DNA from: a virus
IMG/VR virus record: IMGVR_UViG_3300025151_000008
Coordinates: 1-35,741 of that record
Direction: 5' to 3' (one strand)
DNA length: 35,741 nucleotides
Shown here piece by piece: positions 1 through 7,689 of this stretch. How positions within the stretch are numbered: the first letter of the stretch is position 1; each line of letters starts with the position of its first letter. The position numbers were made by a program, and so were the translations under genes. Below the pieces are notes generated by a model. The model was not told the DNA's origin, did not search any database, and saw only the letters and a program-made list of their open reading frames with translations.

Positions 1-99
1 CCAATAATAACGTCGGTAGAATCTGCAGTGTAAATTGTCCCTGCAGATGTTGCTTCAAATCGTAAAAATGAACTCATAGATCATCCCAAGGCTATGGCG
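1..99. repeat. 99-bp terminal direct repeat, left copy (circular assembly overlap)
   Basis: Bases 1-99 are identical to 35643-35741. The repeat holds the first 26 codons of the gene at 35429-35719 (its ATG is at 75-77 in this copy) and the stop codon of the tail fibre gene at 81-83. Two normally spaced genes therefore meet across the junction once the ends are merged. An exact odd-length overlap of 99 bp is what a de Bruijn assembler leaves on a circular contig. A genuine short terminal repeat is possible, but less likely inside a structural gene pair. Confidence 0.93.
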
Positions 100-1241
100 A
101 ACACAATCGCCTGTGAATCTGTGTATTGTTTAGTTGCTGCCTGAAGATTGGCAGACGGATTTGCATTTAAAGTCACGGTTCCTGCAAAAGTCATATTTGC
201 ACCACTCATAGTCATAACGGTTGCGCCAGAAGACTTGATGTCGTTGCCGGTTACCGTCAAATCGCCTCCAATTGTGACATTGTCGCTGGTGTCCATCGTA
301 ATCGCAGTTCCACCATCTGATGCCAGGATTTCATTTCCTGTGACCTTGAGTTTGGTCCCTACTGCAACAACTCCAGTGCCGTTTGGCGTCAGTGTGATAT
401 CGCCATCTGCACCATCAGTCAGAGTGATGTTTCCAGTTGTCGAGTTACCGGTTTCCAGGACGAGATCAAAGTTTCCTGAGCTGGAAATCTTCCCGGATGC
501 ACCTCCATTTCCGACGACGATTTCACCAGTTCCATGAGGGCTGAGAGTGATATTTGAATTTCCTGCAGAGGTCGCGAGATCAAGCGTCGATGAAGCACTG
601 AGATCGATCTGACCAGCAGATGCCGTGATGGAAAGGTTTCCTCCCGCGTAGCTTGTTGCTGTCGAAAGCAAGGTCCCGGTTTCATTTGGGAGGGTCAGTG
701 CAGAACTGGATCCGGTTGCCGTATATTTCAGTTCTACCTTGTCCGAGGTCCCACTTCCATCATCTGAATATTTGTATATGAACATATCACTGATGGCGAG
801 CTTGCCGTATTCGGATCCCCCCTGGTTATGCCATAACTGGAAAAGATCCGATCCTGGGACATAGACTGCAGAAGCTGGGGCCACTAAATTAACGAATCCT
901 CCAGTTGATGCAATAGATCCGCTATTGGTCATCTGCACCTGGTTACCAGAAGAATCTCGATAATAAAGCTCTCCACCGTAGGCATACAGAGCTCTGCTTT
1001 GATCGGTCGGTTGGCTTCCCTGGTTATCAAACTGGACTTGTTTCAGCTCAAGCGCATTGTTTGAATTAAATTCCAGAGATGCATTAATATTGATTGCAGC
1101 AGGAACAATCCTGACGCCCTTGTTCGAGGTATGATCATGGGCATCGATGGCGTCCAGGGACGTGTTCAGATTCGTCGCCCAATCCGGTCCTGGTGTAACC
1201 GAAACGGTGCTTTTGACAATGCCTGTTATGTTGGTGCTCAT
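81..1241 (-). CDS. Tail fibre / appendage protein
   Basis: A 386-residue protein, probably a trimeric tail fibre or appendage. The N-terminal part has the sequence LDAIDAHDHTSNKGVRI, a motif I recall from the virion-proximal end of many podovirus fibre proteins. The middle is rich in Ser, Thr, Gly and Asn with repeated short beta-strand units such as NITLSPHGTG and DITLTPNGTG, typical of beta-helical fibres. The C-terminus (AATKQYTDSQ) resembles the AATKxYVD motif near fibre ends. It lies directly downstream of a 104-residue partner gene, and its stop is 3 bp from the next start across the circular junction. Fibre identity is solid by composition; the receptor is unknown. Confidence 0.75.
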   Translation of the reverse strand: MSTNITGIVKSTVSVTPGPDWATNLNTSLDAIDAHDHTSNKGVRIVPAAININASLEFNSNNALELKQVQFDNQGSQPTDQSRALYAYGGELYYRDSSGNQVQMTNSGSIASTGGFVNLVAPASAVYVPGSDLFQLWHNQGGSEYGKLAISDMFIYKYSDDGSGTSDKVELKYTATGSSSALTLPNETGTLLSTATSYAGGNLSITASAGQIDLSASSTLDLATSAGNSNITLSPHGTGEIVVGNGGASGKISSSGNFDLVLETGNSTTGNITLTDGADGDITLTPNGTGVVAVGTKLKVTGNEILASDGGTAITMDTSDNVTIGGDLTVTGNDIKSSGATVMTMSGANMTFAGTVTLNANPSANLQAATKQYTDSQAIVFAIALG

Positions 1242-1242
1242 A

Positions 1243-1557
1243 TCAAAAAAAGAATATATCGGCGGTCACTGACGCGCCTGCTTTCAAAATGATTTGCCGG
1301 TCTTCAAAACTGTTTGTCGTTGTTGAAACATAGATTGAAGTATCTGCATTCTGCTTCGTTATGATATAGCCGACATAGTTACGCCCAAGGCCATGATCCA
1401 CGATCGTATCACCGGTCCCGATGGCTTGATCTGTTTTATGAACCCCATCAGCGAAGGGCAGCTGCAGCAGCGGCCTGAGTGCTGTATGGATGTTTTTCTG
1501 GAGTCGGTTCGTTGTTTCATCAGTTGTCTGAATTTCAGTAAAATTTACCCGGCTCAT
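1243..1557 (-). CDS. Small virion-associated protein, function unknown
   Basis: A 104-residue protein between the 112-residue gene, which it overlaps by 4 bp (ATGA), and the tail fibre gene. The C-terminal half (GDTIVDHGLGRNYVGYIITKQN, then strands with Ser and Thr) resembles small proteins I have seen next to podovirus fibre genes, where a short beta domain sits behind a helical N-terminus with LRPLLQLP. It could be a fibre adaptor or fibre-base protein. No enzymatic motif is visible. The assignment rests on position and general resemblance only. Confidence 0.6.
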   Translation of the reverse strand: MSRVNFTEIQTTDETTNRLQKNIHTALRPLLQLPFADGVHKTDQAIGTGDTIVDHGLGRNYVGYIITKQNADTSIYVSTTTNSFEDRQIILKAGASVTADIFFF

Positions 1558-1892
1558 GACTTCATGGTAAACGCCACGTTGAGCGTTGCATCAGTTCCTC
1601 CCGAGCTTGCCACATACTTAATCCGGACGAACCTGGCCGGTAAAGCACTGAGCTCCAAAAGATTAGTTTCTGCTGCATTGATCGCCGCGGTTGCAGTTGT
1701 ATTGACCCATTCAGATTCATCATTGGAAACCTGGATAAAAATATTTCCATTAGGCGAACCAGTATTGCTGTTCACGCAAGTAAACGAGCAACTGTTCATC
1801 CCTGAAGCATCGATCGTGTCTCCAGTGACGTCGGAGGCCAGTGTCGTTGCTGCCATGTAGCTTTGATTATTTTTAAAAGTTTGATTCGGCAT
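1554..1892 (-). CDS. Hypothetical tail-associated beta protein
   Basis: A 112-residue protein with a strong Shine-Dalgarno (AGGAGGCTC before the ATG). The sequence is beta-rich and has a discoidin-like feel: SCSFTCVNSNTGSPNGNIFIQVSNDESEW, then LPARFVRIKYVASSGG near the end. This combination of a measured-quantity beta sandwich with an xRFVRIKY strand is common in small phage structural proteins and might bind carbohydrate or another tail component. It sits between the adaptor gene and the fibre module, so a role at the tail base is inferred. Confidence 0.55.
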   Translation of the reverse strand: MPNQTFKNNQSYMAATTLASDVTGDTIDASGMNSCSFTCVNSNTGSPNGNIFIQVSNDESEWVNTTATAAINAAETNLLELSALPARFVRIKYVASSGGTDATLNVAFTMKS

Positions 1893-1899
1893 GAGCCTC

Positions 1900-2787
1900 C
1901 TATGAATACCAGGTGTAAGATCCAGGATCGGTGTAATAGACCGCCATATCGGTAACCGTCGCCGGTTCGCCCAGGTCCCGGTTATCAGAGACTGAGAGAA
2001 TCCTTATTTTTGTTTCTTCCTTCATCTTCATTAATGCACTTGGATCAGATTCCTCCTTCACCATGCAGTCGATTGCAGCTCCGCAAATAATGTATTCATC
2101 CCATCCGCTGTAGAAATCAAAACGAGATTCGATGTTTCCGAAGGTCGTCGGATCCGCGAGTCCGCTGCTGTCCAGATCCGTTGTCACGGTGGCTGCACCT
2201 ACAGCAGAAACAGTCTGATCAACATCGTAATTGGTGGCATCGATGAAACCGGTGCCGGTGATCGTATCCCCAACAACAAAACCATGGTTCTTCCCGACGG
2301 TCCACATGGTCGAGGTTCCGCGGGTGATCGCCGTTACGGTTTTTTCAATGAATTTTTTCGGGCTTGGAATATACCAGACCGTCAACGTGTCATTTGTTGA
2401 AGGGCTGGGTGTAAGTCGCAGGGAGGATCCCTGGATATGATATCGATACCGGTATGGAACCGAGTACCGGGAACCTACATCACGCTGGGGAAAGTTGTAT
2501 CTTCTCAGCGGGAAAGTATCGGATCCCATGTTAAGATCGACGCCGCGCAGCTTATAAAAGTCAGCTGGCAGATCGTAGGTTTGGGTCCCGGAAACGAGCG
2601 TAACCGTTGAGGAATTTAGGAAATAATCCTCGGAGTTCGCATTCGTGATGAGTAGGTCATAGAGCTCACAATACGATCGATTGATGTATTGGCGGAGCTC
2701 CTGGTCTGTAACGAATTGCGAGTTCTCCTGGTCAGCTCGCTGCCGTACCAGGGTCCTGAGATCTGAAAGAGAGACGAAGTCTGTCAT
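1900..2787 (-). CDS. Head-tail adaptor (gp11/tail tubular A-like connector)
   Basis: A 295-residue protein. Its N-terminus (LRTLVRQRADQENSQFVTDQELRQYINRSY, residues 8-37) is the helical start typical of podovirus head-tail adaptors that dock under the portal. It is followed by a beta-rich domain with TYDLPADFYKLRGVDL. The C-terminal part returns to helices. Gene order portal, scaffold, capsid, small proteins, adaptor agrees with this. Its ATG overlaps the stop of the preceding 77-residue gene. It probably forms the first ring of the short tail, to which the 1000-residue nozzle protein attaches. Confidence 0.75.
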   Translation of the reverse strand: MTDFVSLSDLRTLVRQRADQENSQFVTDQELRQYINRSYCELYDLLITNANSEDYFLNSSTVTLVSGTQTYDLPADFYKLRGVDLNMGSDTFPLRRYNFPQRDVGSRYSVPYRYRYHIQGSSLRLTPSPSTNDTLTVWYIPSPKKFIEKTVTAITRGTSTMWTVGKNHGFVVGDTITGTGFIDATNYDVDQTVSAVGAATVTTDLDSSGLADPTTFGNIESRFDFYSGWDEYIICGAAIDCMVKEESDPSALMKMKEETKIRILSVSDNRDLGEPATVTDMAVYYTDPGSYTWYS

Positions 2788-3020
2788 CAGTAGCTCATCT
2801 GGATCCCATGAAACGCTTCCAGAATAGCCTGAGAATCTCCGGAAGAGAGTGCTGCACTGAGCTCCTCTGCCATCATATGCTGATCCTCGGAATATTCCAT
2901 TGGTCCTTCCTCAATCATTTCCTCGTCTTCCATGTATCCCTCATCGGGGGGCATCCGCCCCCCTTTGGGTTCCATGGATCCGATCGAAACCATTAAGGCG
3001 TCGTCGAGTCCTTTCTTCAT
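2787..3020 (-). CDS. Small acidic, Met/Glu-rich protein
   Basis: A 77-residue protein with no recognisable family. It is strongly acidic in the middle (EGYMEDEEMIEEGPMEYSEDQ) and unusually Met-rich, with a helical C-terminal part (MAEELSAALSSGDSQAILEAFHGI). The start is preceded by AGGAGGAAC, a full Shine-Dalgarno. It lies between the probable decoration protein and the adaptor. It could be a small assembly chaperone or a minor head protein. The DNA coding for residues around GGRMPP forms a perfect 7-bp GC hairpin (separate entry). Confidence 0.55.
   Translation of the reverse strand: MKKGLDDALMVSIGSMEPKGGRMPPDEGYMEDEEMIEEGPMEYSEDQHMMAEELSAALSSGDSQAILEAFHGIQMSY
2946..2966 (+). other. GC-rich hairpin inside a coding region
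   Basis: GGGGGGC (2946-2952), loop ATCC, GCCCCCC (2957-2963), then TTT. This is a perfect 7-bp stem with a tetraloop. On the plus strand it looks like a short-tailed terminator, and in the minus-strand mRNA it sits in the 5' part of the 77-residue gene. It may stop antisense transcription or slow ribosomes. A role is not proven. Confidence 0.4.
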
Positions 3021-3027
3021 GTTCCTC

Positions 3028-3408
3028 CTATTGCGTCAGAGACGTGTTTCGGAGAAACAAAACGAAATGGACATGATTATTCGCATGAGCGGCTAGATCG
3101 GCAGCAGAAGATCCCTCGATGTTATAAATAACGATGGTCTTCGCACTGGAAACATCAATTGCGCCGAAGTGCAGTTTTTTGTCTCCAGCACCATTGTGCT
3201 GCAGCGAACACTGGGCCGAAATGTATCCTGGATATACATCATCAAGAGTGACGGTGTAAGTTCCAGTTCCAGTTCGTTCAACGGTAAAACCGTTCCCAAG
3301 GTTCGCCGTGTTATCGATCGCGCTTGAACCATTAGGCTTAAAACGCCCTGCGACAATCTTTATGCCAGGGTTTAATGCCTGAACATCATGAAAGATTCGA
3401 TTAGCCAT
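3028..3408 (-). CDS. Probable head decoration / capsid-associated protein
   Basis: A 126-residue beta-rich protein immediately downstream of the major capsid gene, with Shine-Dalgarno TAGGAGGGG before its ATG. The pattern, a leading VQALNPGIKIVAGRFKPNG, then a GFTVERTGTGTYTVTLDDVYPG strand pair and a C-terminal NNHVHFVLFLRNTS, resembles small proteins I recall next to capsid genes in uncultured podoviruses. A decoration or head-fibre role is likely from position. No catalytic motif is present. Confidence 0.6.
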   Translation of the reverse strand: MANRIFHDVQALNPGIKIVAGRFKPNGSSAIDNTANLGNGFTVERTGTGTYTVTLDDVYPGYISAQCSLQHNGAGDKKLHFGAIDVSSAKTIVIYNIEGSSAADLAAHANNHVHFVLFLRNTSLTQ

Positions 3409-3420
3409 GATCCCCTCCTA

Positions 3421-4656
3421 TTAAGAAGGTAAGGTCACAACACAATTGAACCCAGGAGCTCTGCAGCCCATCTGTAGGTAGCTATGAATTCTCACTTCTA
3501 TCCCATCTGCGCTGTTCATGCGAAGAGTCCTGTTTCCATCCAACTGGGTCAGCTGAACTGCTGGTCCAATGGAAGCTAAAACGAGACTGTTCATGGTTAA
3601 GATGTATGCTTTTCCAGCAGGACAATCTTTGTCCGGGACCACTTTCATGGTGCCATGCGGAGCATACATTTCCAGGGATCGATATCCACTAATGGAATCG
3701 GATTGCTTTACCTCGCGCTGAACTTGGGCGTTGAGGCTCTTTTCCAACTTCACGAATTCCTCGAAGGGAATCATGACGTAGTCGGGGGATCCTCCCTCGC
3801 GAGCGCAAAGAGCAGCACCGGCAATGAGTGCTTCGACAATGGTATCCGAAGATCCATCATACCTTTGTCCGCCCAACCTGGTTGGATCAACGGAACGATC
3901 GACGCCGAAGAAAGCTGCGCTTCCAGGAGTCGTCGCTGGGATCCAGGCCTCAAGACCTTTGACTGCCGTGTCATAGTCGCCTTCGACATAAATGTAGTCG
4001 CCGACTGCACCAGAGTTGGCATTCCAGTTCGCGGTCGCGGTCAGCTGATCGGTGGATCCAGGTGTATACTTGGAACGATCGACAGCTGCGATGGTTGTAT
4101 TGTTTGATCGGAGAGTTCCACTGTTTCCGGTCTTATTCGGATTCAGATCGAGTTTCATTCCAACTTCAAAGTTGAATACCGATTCTGGAACTTCCAAGTC
4201 ACAAGCCGTAGATCCGATTGTCGTCGTGGACGCAATCTGACCAATGGCACCTGAACCGTCGCGATAAAGATCGCGGGCGATCGCAGCACCTACTGACTTG
4301 ATCGTATTGTTAATTTCCGTCGATGCAGCTGAGAGGAAACTAAAGCGGTCACCTTCTGAGGCAGCGACGGCTTCGCCCGATAAAGTTGCTACACCATATT
4401 TGGTGGTCCTGGTTAACAGGAAATCGTCAATGCTGGAAGCACTGGCGTTTGTTTGTGCAGTTGCAAAAGTATTACTGATGCCTTGAGGATGCCCATAGAT
4501 CAATGGGATCGGCATATTACGACCTTTGAAGGATTCGTCTTTTGGTATTAATTCGAACAGCGGATGGGAATCGTATACCAGATCCTCAACCTTTTTATTC
4601 GTATAATACTGCTTTAAGACGGCATCCCACTTGGTCAAAGTGGTGGCTGCTGCCAT
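3421..4656 (-). CDS. Major capsid protein
   Basis: A 411-residue protein, the main shell subunit (presumably HK97 fold). It follows the scaffold gene and precedes a decoration-like gene, the canonical position. The N-terminus has KKVEDLVYDSHPLFELIPK, the capsid-family helix and loop. The middle has GVATLSGEAVAASEGD and a long helix (INNTIKSVGAAIARDLYRDGSG), and the C-terminus has NSLVLASIGPAVQLTQLDG followed by MGCRAPGFNCVV. Length is normal for the family. The start has GGAGTTTTTCC before the ATG. No cleavage site is evident and a separate scaffold gene is present, so assembly is probably scaffold-directed. Confidence 0.85.
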   Translation of the reverse strand: MAAATTLTKWDAVLKQYYTNKKVEDLVYDSHPLFELIPKDESFKGRNMPIPLIYGHPQGISNTFATAQTNASASSIDDFLLTRTTKYGVATLSGEAVAASEGDRFSFLSAASTEINNTIKSVGAAIARDLYRDGSGAIGQIASTTTIGSTACDLEVPESVFNFEVGMKLDLNPNKTGNSGTLRSNNTTIAAVDRSKYTPGSTDQLTATANWNANSGAVGDYIYVEGDYDTAVKGLEAWIPATTPGSAAFFGVDRSVDPTRLGGQRYDGSSDTIVEALIAGAALCAREGGSPDYVMIPFEEFVKLEKSLNAQVQREVKQSDSISGYRSLEMYAPHGTMKVVPDKDCPAGKAYILTMNSLVLASIGPAVQLTQLDGNRTLRMNSADGIEVRIHSYLQMGCRAPGFNCVVTLPS

Positions 4657-4688
4657 GGAAAAACTCCATAAAGGACGTTAATCCGAGC

Positions 4689-5588
4689 CTAATTCCAATC
4701 GACTGCTGCGATAGCTGCTTCGAGTTGTTCGCGTTCAGTCAACGGACCTTTCTTAGAGGTCTTCGGCTTCGGACGAGAAACTTGATTTCTTAACGTCCGC
4801 GATCGTGTCCTTTGCGGAATCTTTGAGGGACTATCCTGGGGGGTATCATCGCCAGCCTCAATCTGGCTAAAAAGCTTACGGCCTTTCTCTGAAGAGAGTG
4901 CCGTCTGAATCAGATTTTCATAATACGCTTCTGCTTTGTCAAGCAATTCTTCTGGTTCCATCACCGTATTATTTTCACGCATACTGATTTCCTGCATCTG
5001 TATGAGCATAGGTACGGTTTCGGCCCATTTTGATCGTATTAATCCATAATTTTCATCACCGTCAACGATATCTTTTATTGCTCCAACATACCGATCCATC
5101 TTTTCTTTCTTCACATACTGGTCGAGCTGGTTCAATTTTTCCTTCAGCTCGGGAGCGGGTTCTGCTTCCGGTTGTGCTCCAGGTATTTTGCCATCATTTA
5201 AAACCTGGTCGGTTGCCGCCTGGTAATTCCAGCCGACCTTCTCAAGAGCTCCCAACATATTCCCAGATTCAGATGCTTGCTGGGCTTCCTTAAACGGTCG
5301 AAGGGCTTCACGTTCCTTGTGGATTTCTCGCTGCTGCTTCTGAAGCTCGCGCTCCCGCTGCTTCATCCTTGCAAAATTTCTGGAGACTCTGGTCTCTTTT
5401 TCTTCCTCTGGTGCTTCTGCTTCTACTTCTTCAGGTTCATCTTCTGCTGCATATTCTTCTTCGCTTACCTGGACTTCTTCAACGTCCTCGAGCTGCTCTG
5501 CAGCATCTTCCTGAGGGATATGTGCTTCGGCCCATTGTGCTATCTGAGCGTCTTCAATAATTTCTTCAGTTGATTGTGCTTCTGCCAT
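4689..5588 (-). CDS. Scaffolding protein
   Basis: A 299-residue, highly charged, mostly helical protein between portal and capsid genes, where podoviruses carry the scaffold. Residues 20-65 are almost entirely Glu, Asp and Ala; residues 65-100 (NFARMKQRERELQKQQREI and following) form a coiled coil. The C-terminal tail is basic (RSRTLRNQVSRPKPKTSKK), matching the capsid-binding basic end of known scaffolds. It directs prohead assembly and leaves before packaging. Its ATG overlaps the portal stop (TAATG), indicating coupled translation. Confidence 0.78.
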   Translation of the reverse strand: MAEAQSTEEIIEDAQIAQWAEAHIPQEDAAEQLEDVEEVQVSEEEYAAEDEPEEVEAEAPEEEKETRVSRNFARMKQRERELQKQQREIHKEREALRPFKEAQQASESGNMLGALEKVGWNYQAATDQVLNDGKIPGAQPEAEPAPELKEKLNQLDQYVKKEKMDRYVGAIKDIVDGDENYGLIRSKWAETVPMLIQMQEISMRENNTVMEPEELLDKAEAYYENLIQTALSSEKGRKLFSQIEAGDDTPQDSPSKIPQRTRSRTLRNQVSRPKPKTSKKGPLTEREQLEAAIAAVDWN

Positions 5589-7483
5589 TATGCGGGTAGG
5601 GGTTCAGGTTCTGCCGGGACCGGGGGGACTCCTGCTGGGATCCCCATGGGAGGACCTTCAGGACCTGGTGCCGGTGCCGCGGCTCCGGTTAATGCTGCCA
5701 TCATATCCTCCGGGGGTCCCGCGGGGGCCTCACCCGCTGGAGCTGCTCCTTCCGGAGTCTGCTGTTCCCCTGCCAGGAGAGCTTGACAGTCGGCAATAAA
5801 ATCATTCATGAGATTCAGTTTCTCGGTTTCAAGACCATCCTGCTGCCCTTCGAGGAAGGCCTGCGCCATCCGCTCCGATGCAAACTTCAGATTCATCACC
5901 GGTTCTGGTTGATGGTATCTGCCGAATTCGACGATCTCGGATATCCTCCACTCCATATCACGCTCGAAGGTTCTGTATAATCCAGTGAGGGCTTCCATGT
6001 CTGGAAACTCGAGCAGCCTCACGATATGAGCAGGATCGGTGATCACTCCGGTATTGATCAGCTCGGTGACTGCCGAGAGACGTCCTGCCGGGGTGCTTGG
6101 AAGAAGGCTGACCGGATACGGTTGCAGCGTGAAATCTTCCTCGGCCATATTCAGATCCTTGAAATCCAGCTTAAAGAGTGCATTGTCCTTGATGCCCTTG
6201 ACCGGCCACTTGCCAAACTCCTGGACAATTTCCTGGCCCAGATCCATGCACCACTCGGCAACCTCCATAAAGGCCTGCTCGTATTTCTGACCCTGGTGCA
6301 TAAAACGCTCGGATTCAATATCATGGAAGGTCCGGAGAGCTGCACCGGATTCCAGGCCTGCAGGCTTCCGCCCGGTTGCACTCATCTCGGAAAGACCACT
6401 CTGCTGGTATGCGAGCTGATACAATCGATCGAGGTGAGCATAGACCTCCGGGTGCATGGCGGTCGGCGTGTAGGAGGTTGGAGGATTCCCAACATAATTG
6501 ACTATGGAACCGACCTGGTTCCGTAGTGCCGTATCAACTACGCGGGAACCCGCCTGGACGAAGATCCAAGGCACCGATAAAAGGTGCATGGCCTGCTGGA
6601 TCCTCAGTGCCAGCTTGTTAATCTCAAACTGAATATTCTTGAGCTGCTCTGCCAGGGAAACTCCTGCAAAGCCTACCCCGGCATCTCCCCATTTGAGGAA
6701 AACAAAAGGATAGCGATCATAGTTCCAGGATTCTGCATCCAGCTGCAGCCCATCCATGGTCATAACATGGAGACCATCGTCGGCATCGTCGATCGACGGT
6801 AGGTGCCAGCTCTCCACAACCTGGATCATGTCTGCATCTGCTCCCTGACGGCTTTTGTATTCCTCAGAATGAACTGCATAGTATTCTATATCTTCTGCCT
6901 TCTCAGGATACATCTGGATCAATGATTCCATTGGAATCTGCTTCACCTGGTGCAGGGAAGGAGGCCGGTCGAACATGGCTGCATTTAGATCCCAGTAGAG
7001 CTCCGAAGGGAACACGCGCTCCACCCAGATATCTGATCCATGACGTCCAATCTTCAGGGCTCCAATATCGAAGATCAGTGAATCCTGGAAGACCCTGGTC
7101 ATATGTTCATAGACCTTTGCATTATGGAAAACCCCTTCCATCAGATCCGTAAGCCGAAGAGCTCTTTGTCTGAGGTTATAATCTCCGCGCTTCGTCAGAT
7201 ACATGGGCCGAGGCCGGGATTTTCCAATCCGAGAAACCAGGGTATCGACGCAGCTGCCGATCACGTTCAAGCGCATTCGGTAGTCTTCCCCGAAAGGCAT
7301 TGTTCCACGGTTCGAAGGATCATAGCGATCAAGGGCTTCATAGTCCCTCCCGGTATACATCCGGAGCATATCCATGTTGAGATTGTACCGGTACGAATGA
7401 TCCTGGATCATCTTGTTGACGGTATCGGTGACCGCGTTTGCGAGATCCTCGCCTTCAGGTTCCTGCCACCAGAATTTGCTCAT
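5588..7483 (-). CDS. Portal protein
   Basis: A 631-residue portal subunit, forming the dodecameric DNA gate at one vertex and the docking site for terminase. Position (two genes after TerL, before scaffold and capsid) and size fit podovirus portals. Features include the N-terminal MIQDHSYRYNLNMDMLRMYTGRDY helix region, a stem-like segment around RPRPMYLTKRGD, the LSEMSATGRKPAGLESGAALRTFHD segment typical of this portal group, and a long C-terminal helical barrel. The last 50 residues are an Ala/Pro/Gly-rich low-complexity tail (GAAAPAPGPEGPPMGIPAG), probably disordered. It overlaps the upstream small gene by 4 bp. Confidence 0.85.
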   Translation of the reverse strand: MSKFWWQEPEGEDLANAVTDTVNKMIQDHSYRYNLNMDMLRMYTGRDYEALDRYDPSNRGTMPFGEDYRMRLNVIGSCVDTLVSRIGKSRPRPMYLTKRGDYNLRQRALRLTDLMEGVFHNAKVYEHMTRVFQDSLIFDIGALKIGRHGSDIWVERVFPSELYWDLNAAMFDRPPSLHQVKQIPMESLIQMYPEKAEDIEYYAVHSEEYKSRQGADADMIQVVESWHLPSIDDADDGLHVMTMDGLQLDAESWNYDRYPFVFLKWGDAGVGFAGVSLAEQLKNIQFEINKLALRIQQAMHLLSVPWIFVQAGSRVVDTALRNQVGSIVNYVGNPPTSYTPTAMHPEVYAHLDRLYQLAYQQSGLSEMSATGRKPAGLESGAALRTFHDIESERFMHQGQKYEQAFMEVAEWCMDLGQEIVQEFGKWPVKGIKDNALFKLDFKDLNMAEEDFTLQPYPVSLLPSTPAGRLSAVTELINTGVITDPAHIVRLLEFPDMEALTGLYRTFERDMEWRISEIVEFGRYHQPEPVMNLKFASERMAQAFLEGQQDGLETEKLNLMNDFIADCQALLAGEQQTPEGAAPAGEAPAGPPEDMMAALTGAAAPAPGPEGPPMGIPAGVPPVPAEPEPLPA

Positions 7484-7689
7484 ATTCGCCTCGATTCATA
7501 AAAGTTGCGGAGCTCCGAGTCGGAGAGATCCGGTTTCTGCTCATCCATCATCTTCATGACAGGATCCATTTGTGCGGAGTTGTAGAAATCAATCTCCAGG
7601 TCGAGGCCTTTGAAGCGGGCGACGCCTTTGTCGGAAAGATACAGAACCAGGTCTTTCACCTGGTCGGGATTTAATTTTTTATTGAGCAT
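7480..7689 (-). CDS. Small conserved-position protein before portal
   Basis: A 69-residue protein counted from the ATG at 7687-7689 (MLNKKLNPDQVKDLVLYL). A GTG three codons upstream is an alternative. It starts 11 bp inside the end of the 851-residue gene and its stop overlaps the portal start by 4 bp, so it is translated as part of this chain. It is helical and charged (VMKMMDEQKPDLSDSELRNFYESRRI). I do not recognise the family; a minor head protein or portal-assembly helper is possible. Confidence 0.55.
   Translation of the reverse strand: MLNKKLNPDQVKDLVLYLSDKGVARFKGLDLEIDFYNSAQMDPVMKMMDEQKPDLSDSELRNFYESRRI

Noticed and set aside
148-537. Plus-strand ORF of 129 residues opposite the tail fibre gene
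   Set aside because: It is a shadow frame of a clear fibre gene with no ribosome site and a Val/Pro/Ser-rich unnatural composition; the same holds for other opposite-strand ORFs over the head genes.
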